Shown in pieces: positions 26,290-33,592 of a stretch of DNA of 33,592 nt. The DNA is taken from positions 1 through 33,592 of the forward strand of contig JANYCY010000004.1 of assembly GCA_025360045.1 (NCBI GenBank). The letters run 5' to 3'. A model generated the notes under the pieces. That model made no database searches. It saw only the letters and a list, made by a program, of their open reading frames with translations, and was not told where the DNA came from. The stretch is from Janthinobacterium sp. Its GTDB lineage: Bacteria; Pseudomonadota; Gammaproteobacteria; Burkholderiales; Chitinibacteraceae. Both the position numbers and the translations under genes were made by a program. Each line of letters begins with the position of its first letter. Position 1 is the first letter of the stretch.

Positions 26290-26380
26290 AAAAATGCACT
26301 GCATGCTATTGGCTAATGATGCGTATGGGGAGGGAATAATTGATGCCCCCCAACGTATCACACGTACACCGAGGCCTATC

Positions 26381-27133
26381 ATGACTCAGCCTGTTATCGG
26401 GATACCCTGCTGCCGCTGGTGGTTAAAAGACAGCCATTTTTTTCACCTTGCGGGTGAAAAATATATCCATGCTGCGTTGGCGGCCGGTGGTATCCCACTG
26501 CTGATTCCAGCCCTTGGCGACGCCAGCCAGATTGCGCAAATATTGACGACTCTTGATGGCCTGCTGCTGACCGGCAGCCAATCCAATATCGAGCCGCAGC
26601 ACTACCACGGCAAGCTATTAGAAGGTGATTTTAACGACCCGCAAAGAGACGCCACCACCCTGCCGCTAATCCGTGCGGCGGTCGCTTTAAACATTCCCCT
26701 ATTTGGAATTTGCCGAGGCGCACAAGAAATGAATGTGGCCTTTGGTGGCACGCTGGAGCAAGCCATCCACCAACAAACAGGCATGCTCGACCACCGCGAA
26801 AAAGACGGCAGCACCGATGAAATGTACGAGGAAGCACACGATATTCAGCTGATTGCAGGCGGCTTACTTGAGCAGCTCTACGGCCAGAGCACAGCCAGAG
26901 TGAACTCACTCCACCATCAAGGAGTGGCAAAACTCGCTGACAAGCTACAAGCCGAAGCCCTCGCCCCCGATGGCCTGATCGAAGCCTTCAGCGTAAAAAA
27001 CACCGCCTTCGCACTCGGCGTGCAATGGCACCCAGAGTGGAAATTCCAAAACAACCCGCTATCGCTCGCCCTACTCGCAGGCTTTAGCACCGCCTGCAAA
27101 AAACGCCATTTGGCAAGGATGCTGAATCAATAG
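26381..27133 (+). CDS. puuD: Gamma-glutamyl-gamma-aminobutyrate hydrolase (PuuD-like)
   Basis: Protein of 250 aa (E. coli PuuD 254). The class I glutamine-amidotransferase-like fold has nucleophile Cys111 in FGICRGAQEMNVAFGG and His217/Glu219 in VQWHPEW. The sequences SLHHQGV and the N-terminal IGIPCCR are typical of PuuD. It releases GABA from gamma-glutamyl-GABA in the Puu pathway. The ATG at 26381 has a GAGG ribosome site. It is divergent from the PuuR-like gene and is followed 24 nt after the stop by an R2-R1 module, which separates it from the next genes. Confidence 0.92.
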   Translation: MTQPVIGIPCCRWWLKDSHFFHLAGEKYIHAALAAGGIPLLIPALGDASQIAQILTTLDGLLLTGSQSNIEPQHYHGKLLEGDFNDPQRDATTLPLIRAAVALNIPLFGICRGAQEMNVAFGGTLEQAIHQQTGMLDHREKDGSTDEMYEEAHDIQLIAGGLLEQLYGQSTARVNSLHHQGVAKLADKLQAEALAPDGLIEAFSVKNTAFALGVQWHPEWKFQNNPLSLALLAGFSTACKKRHLARMLNQ

Positions 27134-27156
27134 CGGGTGACTGGCAATGAAATAGT

Positions 27157-27214
27157 AAAACCCAAATCTTGAACCACAGAGGGCACAGAGAACACGGAGT
27201 TTCACGGAGAAAAC
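27157..27214 (+). repeat. R2 repeat after puuD
   Basis: AAACCCAAATCTTGAACC then CACAGAGGGCACAGAG, AACACGGAG and TTTCACGGAG, starting 24 nt after the puuD stop codon. It is followed by a 76-bp spacer and R1 copy 5. Confidence 0.88.
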
Positions 27215-27290
27215 CAAGTCTTAAATTAAGCTTTTTTAGGTTTTAAGTATTTTAAAACTCAGCAATTAGAATTCGCATCGCAGCTAGTGG

Positions 27291-27532
27291 CATAGGGCTT
27301 GAAAATCCCCTTGAAGCACGCCGAAGCGAGGAACAAGCGGGGCGGGGTTTCGGCGAGGATGTTTGAGCGAGCGCAGCGAGTGAGTCCCGCAGCCGCCGAC
27401 TCGATTGTCCGCAGTGAGGGGTTTCGTGCTTCGTGGGGTCGCCTTCTTTGCTTACTTTCTTGGCGAAGCAAGAAAGTGAGGCCCACGCGGGGGACTCCCG
27501 CACCTAAACACCGTGCTGAAGGCACTAAAAAT
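27291..27532 (+). repeat. R1 structured repeat, copy 5
   Basis: Complete copy of about 241 bp. H1 (27451-27480) has the same sequence as copy 1, CTTACTTTCTTG/CAAGAAAGTGAG. H2 is GCGGG/CCCGC and H3 is GTGCTGAAGGCAC, where a T-G wobble replaces one C-G pair. It differs from copies 1, 2 and 4 in a central segment (TGTTTGAGCGAGCGCAGCG). It lies between convergent genes. Confidence 0.88.
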
Positions 27533-27602
27533 AACGGTTTTAGAGTTTTCTTGATGCAACACCCAACACAACAAAGCCACCACCATGCCTCAATCCACAC
27601 AC

Positions 27603-28382
27603 CTAACGCTTCAAAGCCTCCAGCCAGCCAGCACCACCATGTGGACGTTTGGGCTGGCGAAAATGGGCGTGCAATACACCAGAAATACCGCACAACCATT
27701 GCTCGTAAACATGATCGGCAAGCTGATGCAGGGCGGCTACCTTTTCATCCAGACGATGCAGAATCTGCGCCTCACTTTGCACCGAGCTTTGTCCTTGCCA
27801 CTGCAGCAACACTTGCCTATCCTCGGCACACCACTGGCGAATACTTTGCGCCGTCACTTCCAGATGCGATTGCAAACCCAGATGCGGCCCCAGCGCAAAG
27901 CCCTTATTCATGCAGTAATAGCCAAACAGGGTGCGCTTAGCACCGCGTGGCACTTCAAAGGTATCGAAGTGCCAGTGAAACATATCCAGCTCCCGCTTCT
28001 CGCCCATCCATTGGCGCGACTCATCAAACTTGGTCACCAGCACTTTGCCCCAGCCGATCTGCGGCACCACATTACGACGTACCTGGCCCCCCAAGCTTTT
28101 GGATAGCAGCTGCCCGCCAAAGCAATGGCCAAGAATGGGGCGCTCCAGCCTTAATGCATCTTTAAGCAAAGCCTCCTCTCTTTGAATCCAGGCCAAGCCA
28201 TCATTAACACCCGCATTCGAGCCCAAAACCACTACACCGCTAAATTCGGCAGCGCAACGAGGAGGTGTATCCCCCGCATCAATGGCAAAAACACGATAGG
28301 GAATAGCGTGCTTTTCTAAAAAAGACTGTAAATAACCTGGCCCTTGAATGGCTTCATGACGACAGATTGCAATGGGTTTCAC
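27603..28382 (-). CDS. Class I glutamine amidotransferase (GMP-synthase-like domain)
   Basis: Protein of 259 aa from a GTG at 28382, chosen because the conserved part begins MKPIAICRHEAIQGPGYL and a GGAAA sequence lies upstream. Nucleophile Cys87 sits in LGHCFGGQLLSKSLGG and the His173/Glu175 pair in GLQSHLEVT. The fold is that of stand-alone type 1 amidotransferases. It is transcribed against its neighbours, 125 bp divergent from puuA, and its location between puuD and puuA suggests it hydrolyses a gamma-glutamyl compound or supplies ammonia in polyamine metabolism. The substrate cannot be stated. Confidence 0.88.
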   Translation of the reverse strand: MKPIAICRHEAIQGPGYLQSFLEKHAIPYRVFAIDAGDTPPRCAAEFSGVVVLGSNAGVNDGLAWIQREEALLKDALRLERPILGHCFGGQLLSKSLGGQVRRNVVPQIGWGKVLVTKFDESRQWMGEKRELDMFHWHFDTFEVPRGAKRTLFGYYCMNKGFALGPHLGLQSHLEVTAQSIRQWCAEDRQVLLQWQGQSSVQSEAQILHRLDEKVAALHQLADHVYEQWLCGISGVLHAHFRQPKRPHGGAGWLEALKR

Positions 28383-28507
28383 GACTGATTTCCAAAGGAG
28401 TAATCGACACCTCAAGCCTAAGCAATCCAAAGATAAGAAACTGTAAAAACACGCACGGCCTGCATCAATTTTCTATAAAAATGCCCCCTTCAAACACGGA
28501 GTCAACC

Positions 28508-29836
28508 ATGAGCGTCATCAGCGACTGGCTGCGAGAACGTCGAATCACTGAAGTTGAATGCGTTACGCCCGATTTCACTGGCATTGCCCGCGGCAAAATC
28601 GTGCCCAAAGAAAAATTCAGCGAAGACGAAGGCATGCGCCTGCCCGTTACCGTACTGGTGCAAACCGTGACCGGTGAATACGCCGAACACATCACCCCCA
28701 TCACCGATCCCGATATGCTGTTGATTCCAGACCCCAACACCATACGCATCATTCCATGGGCCAAAGACCCCGTTGCGCAAGTGATTCACGATTGCTTTCA
28801 TTTTGACGGCACGCCGGTTGAGCTGTCCCCTCGCTATGTGCTGCGCCGAGTGCTGAAGCTCTATGAAGACCGGGGCTGGAAGCCGGTCGTTGCGCCTGAA
28901 ATGGAGTTTTATCTGGTTGATATCAACCGTGATCCGGATCTGCCCTTACAACCGCCCGTGGGACGCACCGGCCGCCCGGAAACCGGCCGCAAAGCCTATT
29001 CCGTCGATGCAGTAAATGAATATGACGACCTGTTCGAAGACGTTTACGACTATTGCGATGCACAAGGTCTGCAGATAGATACGCTGATCCACGAAATTGG
29101 CGCCTGCCAGATGGAAATCAATTTTTTGCACGGCGATGCACTGGAGCTGGCCGATCAGGTGTTTCTGTTTAAACGCACGGTGCGGGAAGCGGCCATCCGC
29201 CACAATATGTACGCCACCTTTATGGCCAAGCCAATGGAAAACGAGCCAGGCTCGGCCATGCACATTCATATGAGCGTAGTGGATGAAGTCAGCGGCCAGA
29301 ATGTGTTTTCGAATGTGGACGGCACGCCCAGCGAGGTGTTTTATCAATCGGTAGCGGGCATGCAAAAATACTTCCCGCAAGTGATCGCGCTATTCGCCCC
29401 CTTTGTAAACAGCTACCGCCGCCTGACCCGCTACTACGCCGCGCCCATCAATGTGCAATGGGGTTTTGATAACCGCACCTGCGGCATACGCGTGCCGCAC
29501 TCCGACCCCGTGGCCCGCCGCATAGAAAACCGCCTACCCGGCGTCGATTGCAACCCCTACCTCGCCCTCGCCGCCACACTGGCCTGCGCCTATTTAGGCA
29601 TAGAAGAGCAGCTTACCCCCAGCGAGCCCCTCACCGGCGACGCCTACACCCTGCCCTTCGCCTTCCCCAGAGGTCTGGATGCCGCCACGCAAATCCTAAG
29701 CGACTGCAAACCCATAGCCGCCGTCTTGGGTGAGCCATTTATCAAAGCCTATTGCGCAGTAAAAGAAGCCGAATACGTGGAATACGCAAGAGTCATCAGC
29801 CCATGGGAAAGAAAGCATTTGCTGCTGCATGTTTGA
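28508..29836 (+). CDS. puuA: Gamma-glutamylpolyamine synthetase (glutamine synthetase family, PuuA-like)
   Basis: Protein of 442 aa. The ATG at 28508 has a GGAG ribosome site at proper spacing. The glutamine-synthetase catalytic fold is shown by PEMEFYLVDINRD, EIGACQMEINFLHGDALELADQ, MAKPMENEPGSAMHIHMS, NSYRRLTRYYAAP and NRTCGIRVP. The N-terminus VECVTPDFTGIARGKIVPK is typical of the PuuA/GlnA3-like branch rather than of true GlnA. It joins glutamate to putrescine or another polyamine using ATP. Its stop is followed 7 nt later by R2. The gene lies between a divergent amidotransferase and the SpuC-like transaminase. Confidence 0.92.
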   Translation: MSVISDWLRERRITEVECVTPDFTGIARGKIVPKEKFSEDEGMRLPVTVLVQTVTGEYAEHITPITDPDMLLIPDPNTIRIIPWAKDPVAQVIHDCFHFDGTPVELSPRYVLRRVLKLYEDRGWKPVVAPEMEFYLVDINRDPDLPLQPPVGRTGRPETGRKAYSVDAVNEYDDLFEDVYDYCDAQGLQIDTLIHEIGACQMEINFLHGDALELADQVFLFKRTVREAAIRHNMYATFMAKPMENEPGSAMHIHMSVVDEVSGQNVFSNVDGTPSEVFYQSVAGMQKYFPQVIALFAPFVNSYRRLTRYYAAPINVQWGFDNRTCGIRVPHSDPVARRIENRLPGVDCNPYLALAATLACAYLGIEEQLTPSEPLTGDAYTLPFAFPRGLDAATQILSDCKPIAAVLGEPFIKAYCAVKEAEYVEYARVISPWERKHLLLHV

Positions 29837-29842
29837 TGTTGC

Positions 29843-29900
29843 ACAACCAAAATCTTGAACCACGGAGGGCACAGAGAACACGGAGTTTCACGGAGGAAAC
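29843..29900 (+). repeat. R2 repeat after puuA
   Basis: ACAACCAAAATCTTGAACC followed by CACGGAGGGCACAGAG, AACACGGAG and TTTCACGGAG, beginning 7 nt after the puuA stop. The 74-bp spacer to R1 (29901-29974) closely matches that at 25071-25144, for example TCTAAATTTTTATC in both. Confidence 0.88.
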
Positions 29901-29974
29901 CCTTTTTGAGTTAAGCCATTTTTTTGAGTTTTTGAGTATTTTCAAGCTCAACAATCTAAATTTTTATCGCTATT

Positions 29975-30249
29975 CATGGCACAGGGCTTAAATCACCCCT
30001 TGAAGCACGCCGAAGCGAGGAATAAGCGGATCGGGGTTTCGGAAAAGGGGTAGCGAGGCAGCGAGCGAGCAGCCTTTTTCGCCGAGCCGATTATCCGCAG
30101 TGAGGGGCCTTCGTGTTTCGTGGGGCGGCCTTCTTTGCTTCCTTTCTTGGCCGTTCAAGAAAGGGAGTCCCCCGCGGGGATGCCGCACCTAAATTAACGT
30201 GCCGAAGGCACTAAAAAAGATCTTTTTGACTTTGCTTAACGCACGCACA
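29975..30249 (+). repeat. R1 structured repeat, copy 6 (second subtype)
   Basis: Belongs with copy 7 to a subtype whose centre reads GGAAAAGGGGTAGCGAGG instead of the GCCAGGGAGCGAGG form. H1 is CTTCCTTTCTTG (30138-30149) with CAAGAAAGGGAG (30156-30167); the loop changed to GCCGTT but the stem is kept. An outer stem GCGGAT (30026-30031)/ATCCGC (30093-30098) plus CGG/CCG also forms. H2 is GCGG/CCGC. The tail resembles that of copy 1. Confidence 0.9.
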
Positions 30250-30281
30250 TGGGCACAGACCCCGCAACAAGGAGGCACTCG

Positions 30282-31691
30282 ATGAATCCGAATCCCATCA
30301 GCCAAGGCCACTCCAGCCCTAGCCGCAGCACCGCCGAATACCAAGCGCTGGATGCTGCCCACCATATCCATCCCTTCTCGGATACCGCCGCGCTGAATGC
30401 CCATGGCTCACGCGTGATTACCCATGCCGAGGGGATTTATTTATATGATTCTGACGGGAATAAAATTTTTGACGCCATGAGCGGACTTTGGTGCGTCAAT
30501 ATCGGCTATGGCAGGCAGGAGCTGGCCGAAGCGGCTTACCAGCAAATGCTGCAACTGCCCTTCTACAACACCTTTTTTAAAACCACCCACCCGCCGGTGA
30601 TCGAGCTATCCAGCCTCTTGGCGCAAGTCGCCCCCGAAGGCTTTAATCATGTTTTTTATACCAATTCTGGCTCGGAAGGGAACGACACCATTATTCGCAT
30701 GGTGCGCCACTACTGGGCCACACTCGGCCAGCCGCAAAAGAAAACCATCATCGCCCGCGAAAACGGCTATCACGGCTCCACCATCGGCGGGGCCAGCTTG
30801 GGCGGCATGCACTATATGCACGAGCAAGGCGATCTACCCATCCCCGGCATTGCCCATATCGAACAACCCTACTGGTATGCCAATGGCGGCGAGCTTAGCC
30901 CCAAGGAATACGGCCTGAAAGCCGCAAGGGCGCTAGAGCAAAAGATTCTGGAGCTGGGCGTTGAAAACGTCGCCGCCTTTATTGGCGAGCCGGTGCAAGG
31001 CGCGGGTGGGATTATTATTCCGCCCTCCACCTACTGGCCAGAAATCCAGCGCATTTGCGATCATTACGGCATCTTACTCATCGCCGACGAAGTGATCTGC
31101 GGCTTTGGCCGCACCGGCTCATGGTTTGGCAGCCAGCATTACGGCATACGCCCGCATCTAATGACCATCGCCAAAGGCTTAAGCTCCGGCTATATCCCAA
31201 TTGGCGGCGTGTTAGTCCACGACACCGTGGCCAAAGTACTGATAGAGGGCGGCGATTTTAACCACGGCTTTACCTATTCCGGCCACCCCGTCGCCTGCGC
31301 TGTGGCAGCCACCAATATCCGCATCCTGCTGAACGAGCGCATTATCGAGCGCATGAAGACCGACGTCGCCCCCTACGCCGCCCAGCTCTGGCACGACGCT
31401 TTCGATGATCACCCGCTGGTAGACGATGTACGCAGCCTAGGCTTTTTCTTTGCACTTACCCTCGTGGAAGACAAAGCCAGCCGCAAGCGTTTCGAGCACG
31501 GCAGCAGCATGGCCCTGCGCTGCCGAGATATCTGCCTGAAAAACCAGCTAGTCATGCGCGCCACCGGCGACAGCATGATCGCCGCCCCACCGCTGGTCAT
31601 GACCCGTGCACAGGCGGAAGAATTTGTCAGGCTGGCAAAGCAGTGCATTGATGAATACGCGAGGGAGCTGGGGATAACAAAAGGTCTGTAG
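30282..31691 (+). CDS. spuC: Putrescine--pyruvate transaminase-like class III aminotransferase
   Basis: Protein of 469 aa. A perfect GGAGG site lies 6 nt before the ATG at 30282. It closely resembles Pseudomonas SpuC as recalled: HIHPFSDTAALNAHGSRVIT, AMSGLWCVNIGYGR, NGYHGSTIGG, PIPGIAHIEQPYWY and GFTYSGHPVA. PLP is bound by Lys298 in AKGLSSGYIP, with Asp269 in LIADEVICGFGRTG. It would convert putrescine to 4-aminobutanal. It follows puuA and an R2-R1 module, and its stop codon lies inside the left arm of an inverted repeat (31685-31699). Other diamines may also be substrates. Confidence 0.92.
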   Translation: MNPNPISQGHSSPSRSTAEYQALDAAHHIHPFSDTAALNAHGSRVITHAEGIYLYDSDGNKIFDAMSGLWCVNIGYGRQELAEAAYQQMLQLPFYNTFFKTTHPPVIELSSLLAQVAPEGFNHVFYTNSGSEGNDTIIRMVRHYWATLGQPQKKTIIARENGYHGSTIGGASLGGMHYMHEQGDLPIPGIAHIEQPYWYANGGELSPKEYGLKAARALEQKILELGVENVAAFIGEPVQGAGGIIIPPSTYWPEIQRICDHYGILLIADEVICGFGRTGSWFGSQHYGIRPHLMTIAKGLSSGYIPIGGVLVHDTVAKVLIEGGDFNHGFTYSGHPVACAVAATNIRILLNERIIERMKTDVAPYAAQLWHDAFDDHPLVDDVRSLGFFFALTLVEDKASRKRFEHGSSMALRCRDICLKNQLVMRATGDSMIAAPPLVMTRAQAEEFVRLAKQCIDEYARELGITKGL

Positions 31692-31976
31692 ACACAGAGA
31701 TAAATAAGAACACAGTGAAAACCAAGCCTGAGTTTGCCTCATTTAATCAGGCACAACTCAGGCAAGTTAAGAAAATGGCCAACTCATTTTAATCGTCATT
31801 CCCGAGTGCTTCTGTCGGGAATCCAGGGGCGCTGCTGGATCCCCGATAAATACATTCGGGGATGACGGGCATTTCAACATGGGGAATCAAAACCGACTAA
31901 ATCCGAAACAACACTCATAAGCTCTAGTGTTTTTCTCTGTGTGCTCTGTGTCCTTACCGGCCTCTGTGTCTACAGA
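31685..31976. repeat. Inverted-repeat-bounded segment between spuC and gabT
   Basis: TCTGTAGACACAGAG (31685-31699) and CTCTGTGTCTACAGA (31962-31976) are perfect 15-bp complements bounding 292 bp. Next to the arms are R2-like ACACAGAG units on one side and CTCTGTGTGCTCTGTGTCC on the other, so this is an R2 pair in opposite orientations. A dRS3-like element is in the middle. The left arm contains the spuC stop codon. The right arm ends 41 nt before gabT. Confidence 0.85.
31794..31868. repeat. dRS3-like small palindromic element
   Basis: Ends CGTCATTCCCGA and TCGGGGATGACG pair with one mismatch; inside, ATTCCC...GGGAAT and ATCCCC...GGGGAT are further inverted pairs. The CGTCATTCCCG...GGGAATCC pattern is a common bacterial dispersed repeat and resembles the neisserial dRS3 unit. 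Confidence 0.75.
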
Positions 31977-32017
31977 ACTTTTTGCCCCTTTTTAACCGAT
32001 TGCCCACAGGTGAATAT

Positions 32018-33265
32018 ATGGACTGGAATGATCGCCGCCTTGCCGCTACCCCTTGTGGTGTAGGCATTAGCACGCAGGTTTTTATTGCCAAGGCAAAGAA
32101 TGCCGAGGTTTGGGACATCGATGGGCGGCGTTATATCGACTTTGCCGCTGGCATTGCGGTGCTTAATACTGGCCATTTGCACCCTAAAATCAAGGCTGCG
32201 GTGAGCGAGCAGTTGGATGCGTTTTCGCATAGCTGCTATCAGGTCATGCCTTATACCGGCTATGTGGCGCTGGCTGAAAAGCTGAACCAGCTCGCTCCCA
32301 TCAGCGGCCCGTGCAAAAGCTTTTTCCTGACCACAGGCGCAGAAGCCGTAGAAAACGCCATCAAAATTGCCCGCGTCGCGACGGGGCGAGCTGGGGTGAT
32401 CGCTTTTTCTGGTGGTTTTCATGGCAGAACGCTGATGGGCATGGCGCTCACCGGCAAGGTGGCCCCTTATAAAATCGGCTTCGGCCCCTTCCCCGCCGAT
32501 GTTTACCACTCGCCTTTTCCATCTGGCGATATCAGCTGCAGCGCGGCACTGGCCAGCTTAAAAGCACTCTTTAAAAGCAGCGTAGACCCCAAGCGCATTG
32601 CCGCCATGATCATCGAACCCGTGCAAGGCGAAGGCGGCTTTTACCCTGTGCCGCGCGAGTTTATGCAGGGCTTGCGGCAGATTTGCGATGAGCACAGTAT
32701 TTTGCTGATTGCCGACGAAATTCAAACCGGCTTTGCCCGCACCGGCAAATTATTTGCGATGGAGCATTTCGACGTTGAGCCCGATTTAATCACCGTGGCT
32801 AAATCCTTAGCTGGCGGCTTCCCGCTTTCTGGCGTGATTGGCAGGGCGGAACTCATGGATGCCGCAGCCCCCGGCGGCCTAGGCGGCACATACGGCGGCA
32901 GCCCAATCGGCATTGCCGCCGCGCTGGCGGTGCTGGAAATCATCGAAGAAGAGCAACTCTGCACCCGCGCCAATATCATCGGCAGCAAAATCAAAGCGCG
33001 ATTGGAAGGATTAAAAGCCAGCACCCCGCAAATCCACGACATCCGCGGTCTTGGGGCCATGGTGGCGGTGGAGTTCACCGAAAACGGCCAACCCTCCGCC
33101 GAATTCACGGGAAGAGTTAGACATTCAGCGCAAAACTTAGGCTTGATCCTGCTCAGCTGCGGCATGTACGGTAACGTCATCCGCTTCCTCTGCCCGCTCA
33201 CCATAGAAGACAGCGTGCTGGATGAAGCTTTGGGGATGCTTGAGATGGCGATCAAGAGTGCTTAA
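32018..33265 (+). CDS. gabT: 4-aminobutyrate aminotransferase (GabT-like, class III)
   Basis: Protein of 415 aa. The ATG at 32018 has an AGGTGA site; a TTG 12 codons upstream is not favoured. The N-terminal VWDIDGRRYIDFAAGIAVLNTGHLHP, FFLTTGAEAVENAIKIAR, FSGGFHGRTLMGMALTGK and IADEIQTGFARTGKLF are the GabT pattern. PLP binds Lys262 in AKSLAGGFPLSGV, with Asp233. It converts GABA and 2-oxoglutarate to succinate semialdehyde and glutamate, the step after PuuD or after SpuC plus an aldehyde dehydrogenase. It is last in the visible cluster; an R2-R1 module begins 6 nt after the stop. Confidence 0.93.
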   Translation: MDWNDRRLAATPCGVGISTQVFIAKAKNAEVWDIDGRRYIDFAAGIAVLNTGHLHPKIKAAVSEQLDAFSHSCYQVMPYTGYVALAEKLNQLAPISGPCKSFFLTTGAEAVENAIKIARVATGRAGVIAFSGGFHGRTLMGMALTGKVAPYKIGFGPFPADVYHSPFPSGDISCSAALASLKALFKSSVDPKRIAAMIIEPVQGEGGFYPVPREFMQGLRQICDEHSILLIADEIQTGFARTGKLFAMEHFDVEPDLITVAKSLAGGFPLSGVIGRAELMDAAAPGGLGGTYGGSPIGIAAALAVLEIIEEEQLCTRANIIGSKIKARLEGLKASTPQIHDIRGLGAMVAVEFTENGQPSAEFTGRVRHSAQNLGLILLSCGMYGNVIRFLCPLTIEDSVLDEALGMLEMAIKSA

Positions 33266-33270
33266 AAACG

Positions 33271-33370
33271 TCTGTGGACACAGAGATCCATGAGAACACA
33301 GAGCACACCGAGAAAACCCAAATCTTTAACCACGGAGGCCACAGAGAACACGGAGTTTCACGGAGGAAAC
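33271..33370 (+). repeat. Extended R2 repeat after gabT
   Basis: About 100 bp, starting 6 nt after the gabT stop. A first R2-like block (TCTGTGGACACAGAG, GAGAACACAGAGCACACCGAG) is followed by a full copy (AACCCAAATCTTTAACC, CACGGAGGCCACAGAG, TTTCACGGAGG). The spacer to R1 is shorter here, about 53 bp. Confidence 0.85.
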
Positions 33371-33423
33371 AGTTTGACTTTTGAGTAATTTCAACCACAG
33401 CAAAGATGGATTTATATTGTGAT

Positions 33424-33592
33424 TCCCCGCACTGGGCTTAAATCCCCCTTGAAGCACGCCGAAGCGAGGAATAAGCGGCTCGGGGTTTCGGAAAAGGGGT
33501 AGCGAGGCAGCGAGCGAGCAGCCTTTTTCGCCGAGCCGATTATCCGCAGTGAGGGGCCTTCGTGCTGGTCGGGGCGGCCTTCTTTGCTTACT
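33424..33592 (+). repeat. R1 structured repeat, copy 7 (right end outside window)
   Basis: Same subtype as copy 6, sharing GGAAAAGGGGTAGCGAGG and GCCGAGCCGATTATCCGC. Its left stem reads GCGGCTCGG, against GCGGATCGG in copy 6; it can pair with CCGAGCCG downstream. The window ends just at the start of hairpin H1. Confidence 0.85.

Larger units (their letters stand above)
25956..26380. other. Divergent regulatory region puuR-puuD
   Basis: This 425-bp region should hold both promoters. It contains a PuuR-box-like site (26122-26136), a perfect palindrome TGGGCAT-AGTT-ATGCCCA (26161-26178) and an R3 element (26227-26289). The puuD ribosome site is the GAGG about 7 nt before the ATG at 26381. An in-frame start at 26294 directly abuts the R3 element and is not favoured. 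Confidence 0.6.

Noticed and set aside
27585-28106. 173-codon plus-strand frame opposite the amidotransferase
   Set aside because: Antisense shadow of a gene with a complete catalytic triad; no independent support.
19438-33592. R1 as integron attC sites ending gene cassettes
   Set aside because: Although all copies share orientation and follow stop codons, the ends lack the inverted RYYYAAC/GTTRRRY core pair, the genes include long non-cassette units on both strands, and no integrase is present.
1-33592. tRNA or rRNA genes
   Set aside because: No T-loop/anticodon pattern or rRNA segment was recognised on reading through; a tRNA scan would settle it.

Overview
The window looks like a chromosomal segment of a betaproteobacterium, probably of the order Neisseriales. 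The evidence is the glyQ / lipoprotein / glyS / gmhB / plsC / YgjP-type gene order, the style of the proteins, and neisserial-type dispersed repeats, including a dRS3-like ATTCCC...GGGAAT element. Placing it in or near the genus Iodobacter is a guess that the sequence alone cannot settle. No rRNA, tRNA, CRISPR array, intact transposase or prophage gene was recognised.

Layout. From 216 to 5854, a minus-strand operon carries glyQ, a small lipoprotein, glyS, gmhB, a PlsC-type acyltransferase and a YgjP-type metallohydrolase. From 6245 to 9901 (minus) lies a large orphan hybrid histidine kinase. Plus-strand genes from 10248 to 19421 are a soluble lytic transglycosylase, an NDUFA9-like NAD(P)-binding protein, a small RRM-like protein, a D-lactate dehydrogenase, a histidine-phosphatase-like protein that lacks the first catalytic histidine, a PAS sensor kinase with its FixJ-type regulator, and yaaA. 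The stretch 19758-22737 (minus) holds an unknown Ser-rich small protein, a two-RCK potassium channel and a small membrane protein. A divergent LysR/LysE-exporter pair follows at 23333-24958.

The right third (25410-33265) is a polyamine/GABA catabolism region: a PuuR-like repressor, a PuuD-like hydrolase, a class I glutamine amidotransferase, a PuuA-like glutamylpolyamine synthetase, a SpuC-like putrescine transaminase and a GabT-like GABA transaminase. Together they could take putrescine to GABA and succinate semialdehyde. The puuB, puuC and gabD functions are not in the window. A 15-bp sequence close to the E. coli PuuR box lies between the repressor and puuD.

The most unusual content is intergenic. 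A GC-rich repeat of about 240 bp, here called R1, occurs seven times (1-207, 12302-12538, 19561-19737, 25145-25388, 27291-27532, 29975-30249, 33424-33592), always in the same orientation. It contains hairpins whose stems change in a compensating way between copies, which points to selection on folded RNA or single-stranded DNA. Five R1 copies are preceded by a second repeat (R2, CACRGAG-rich) that starts 6-56 nt after a stop codon, then usually a spacer of 74-76 bp. One R1 copy is instead preceded by a nested palindrome (R3) that begins 3 nt after a stop codon. These composite modules separate most genes of the polyamine region and may end, stabilise or otherwise control the mRNAs. The repeat names R1, R2 and R3 are mine.
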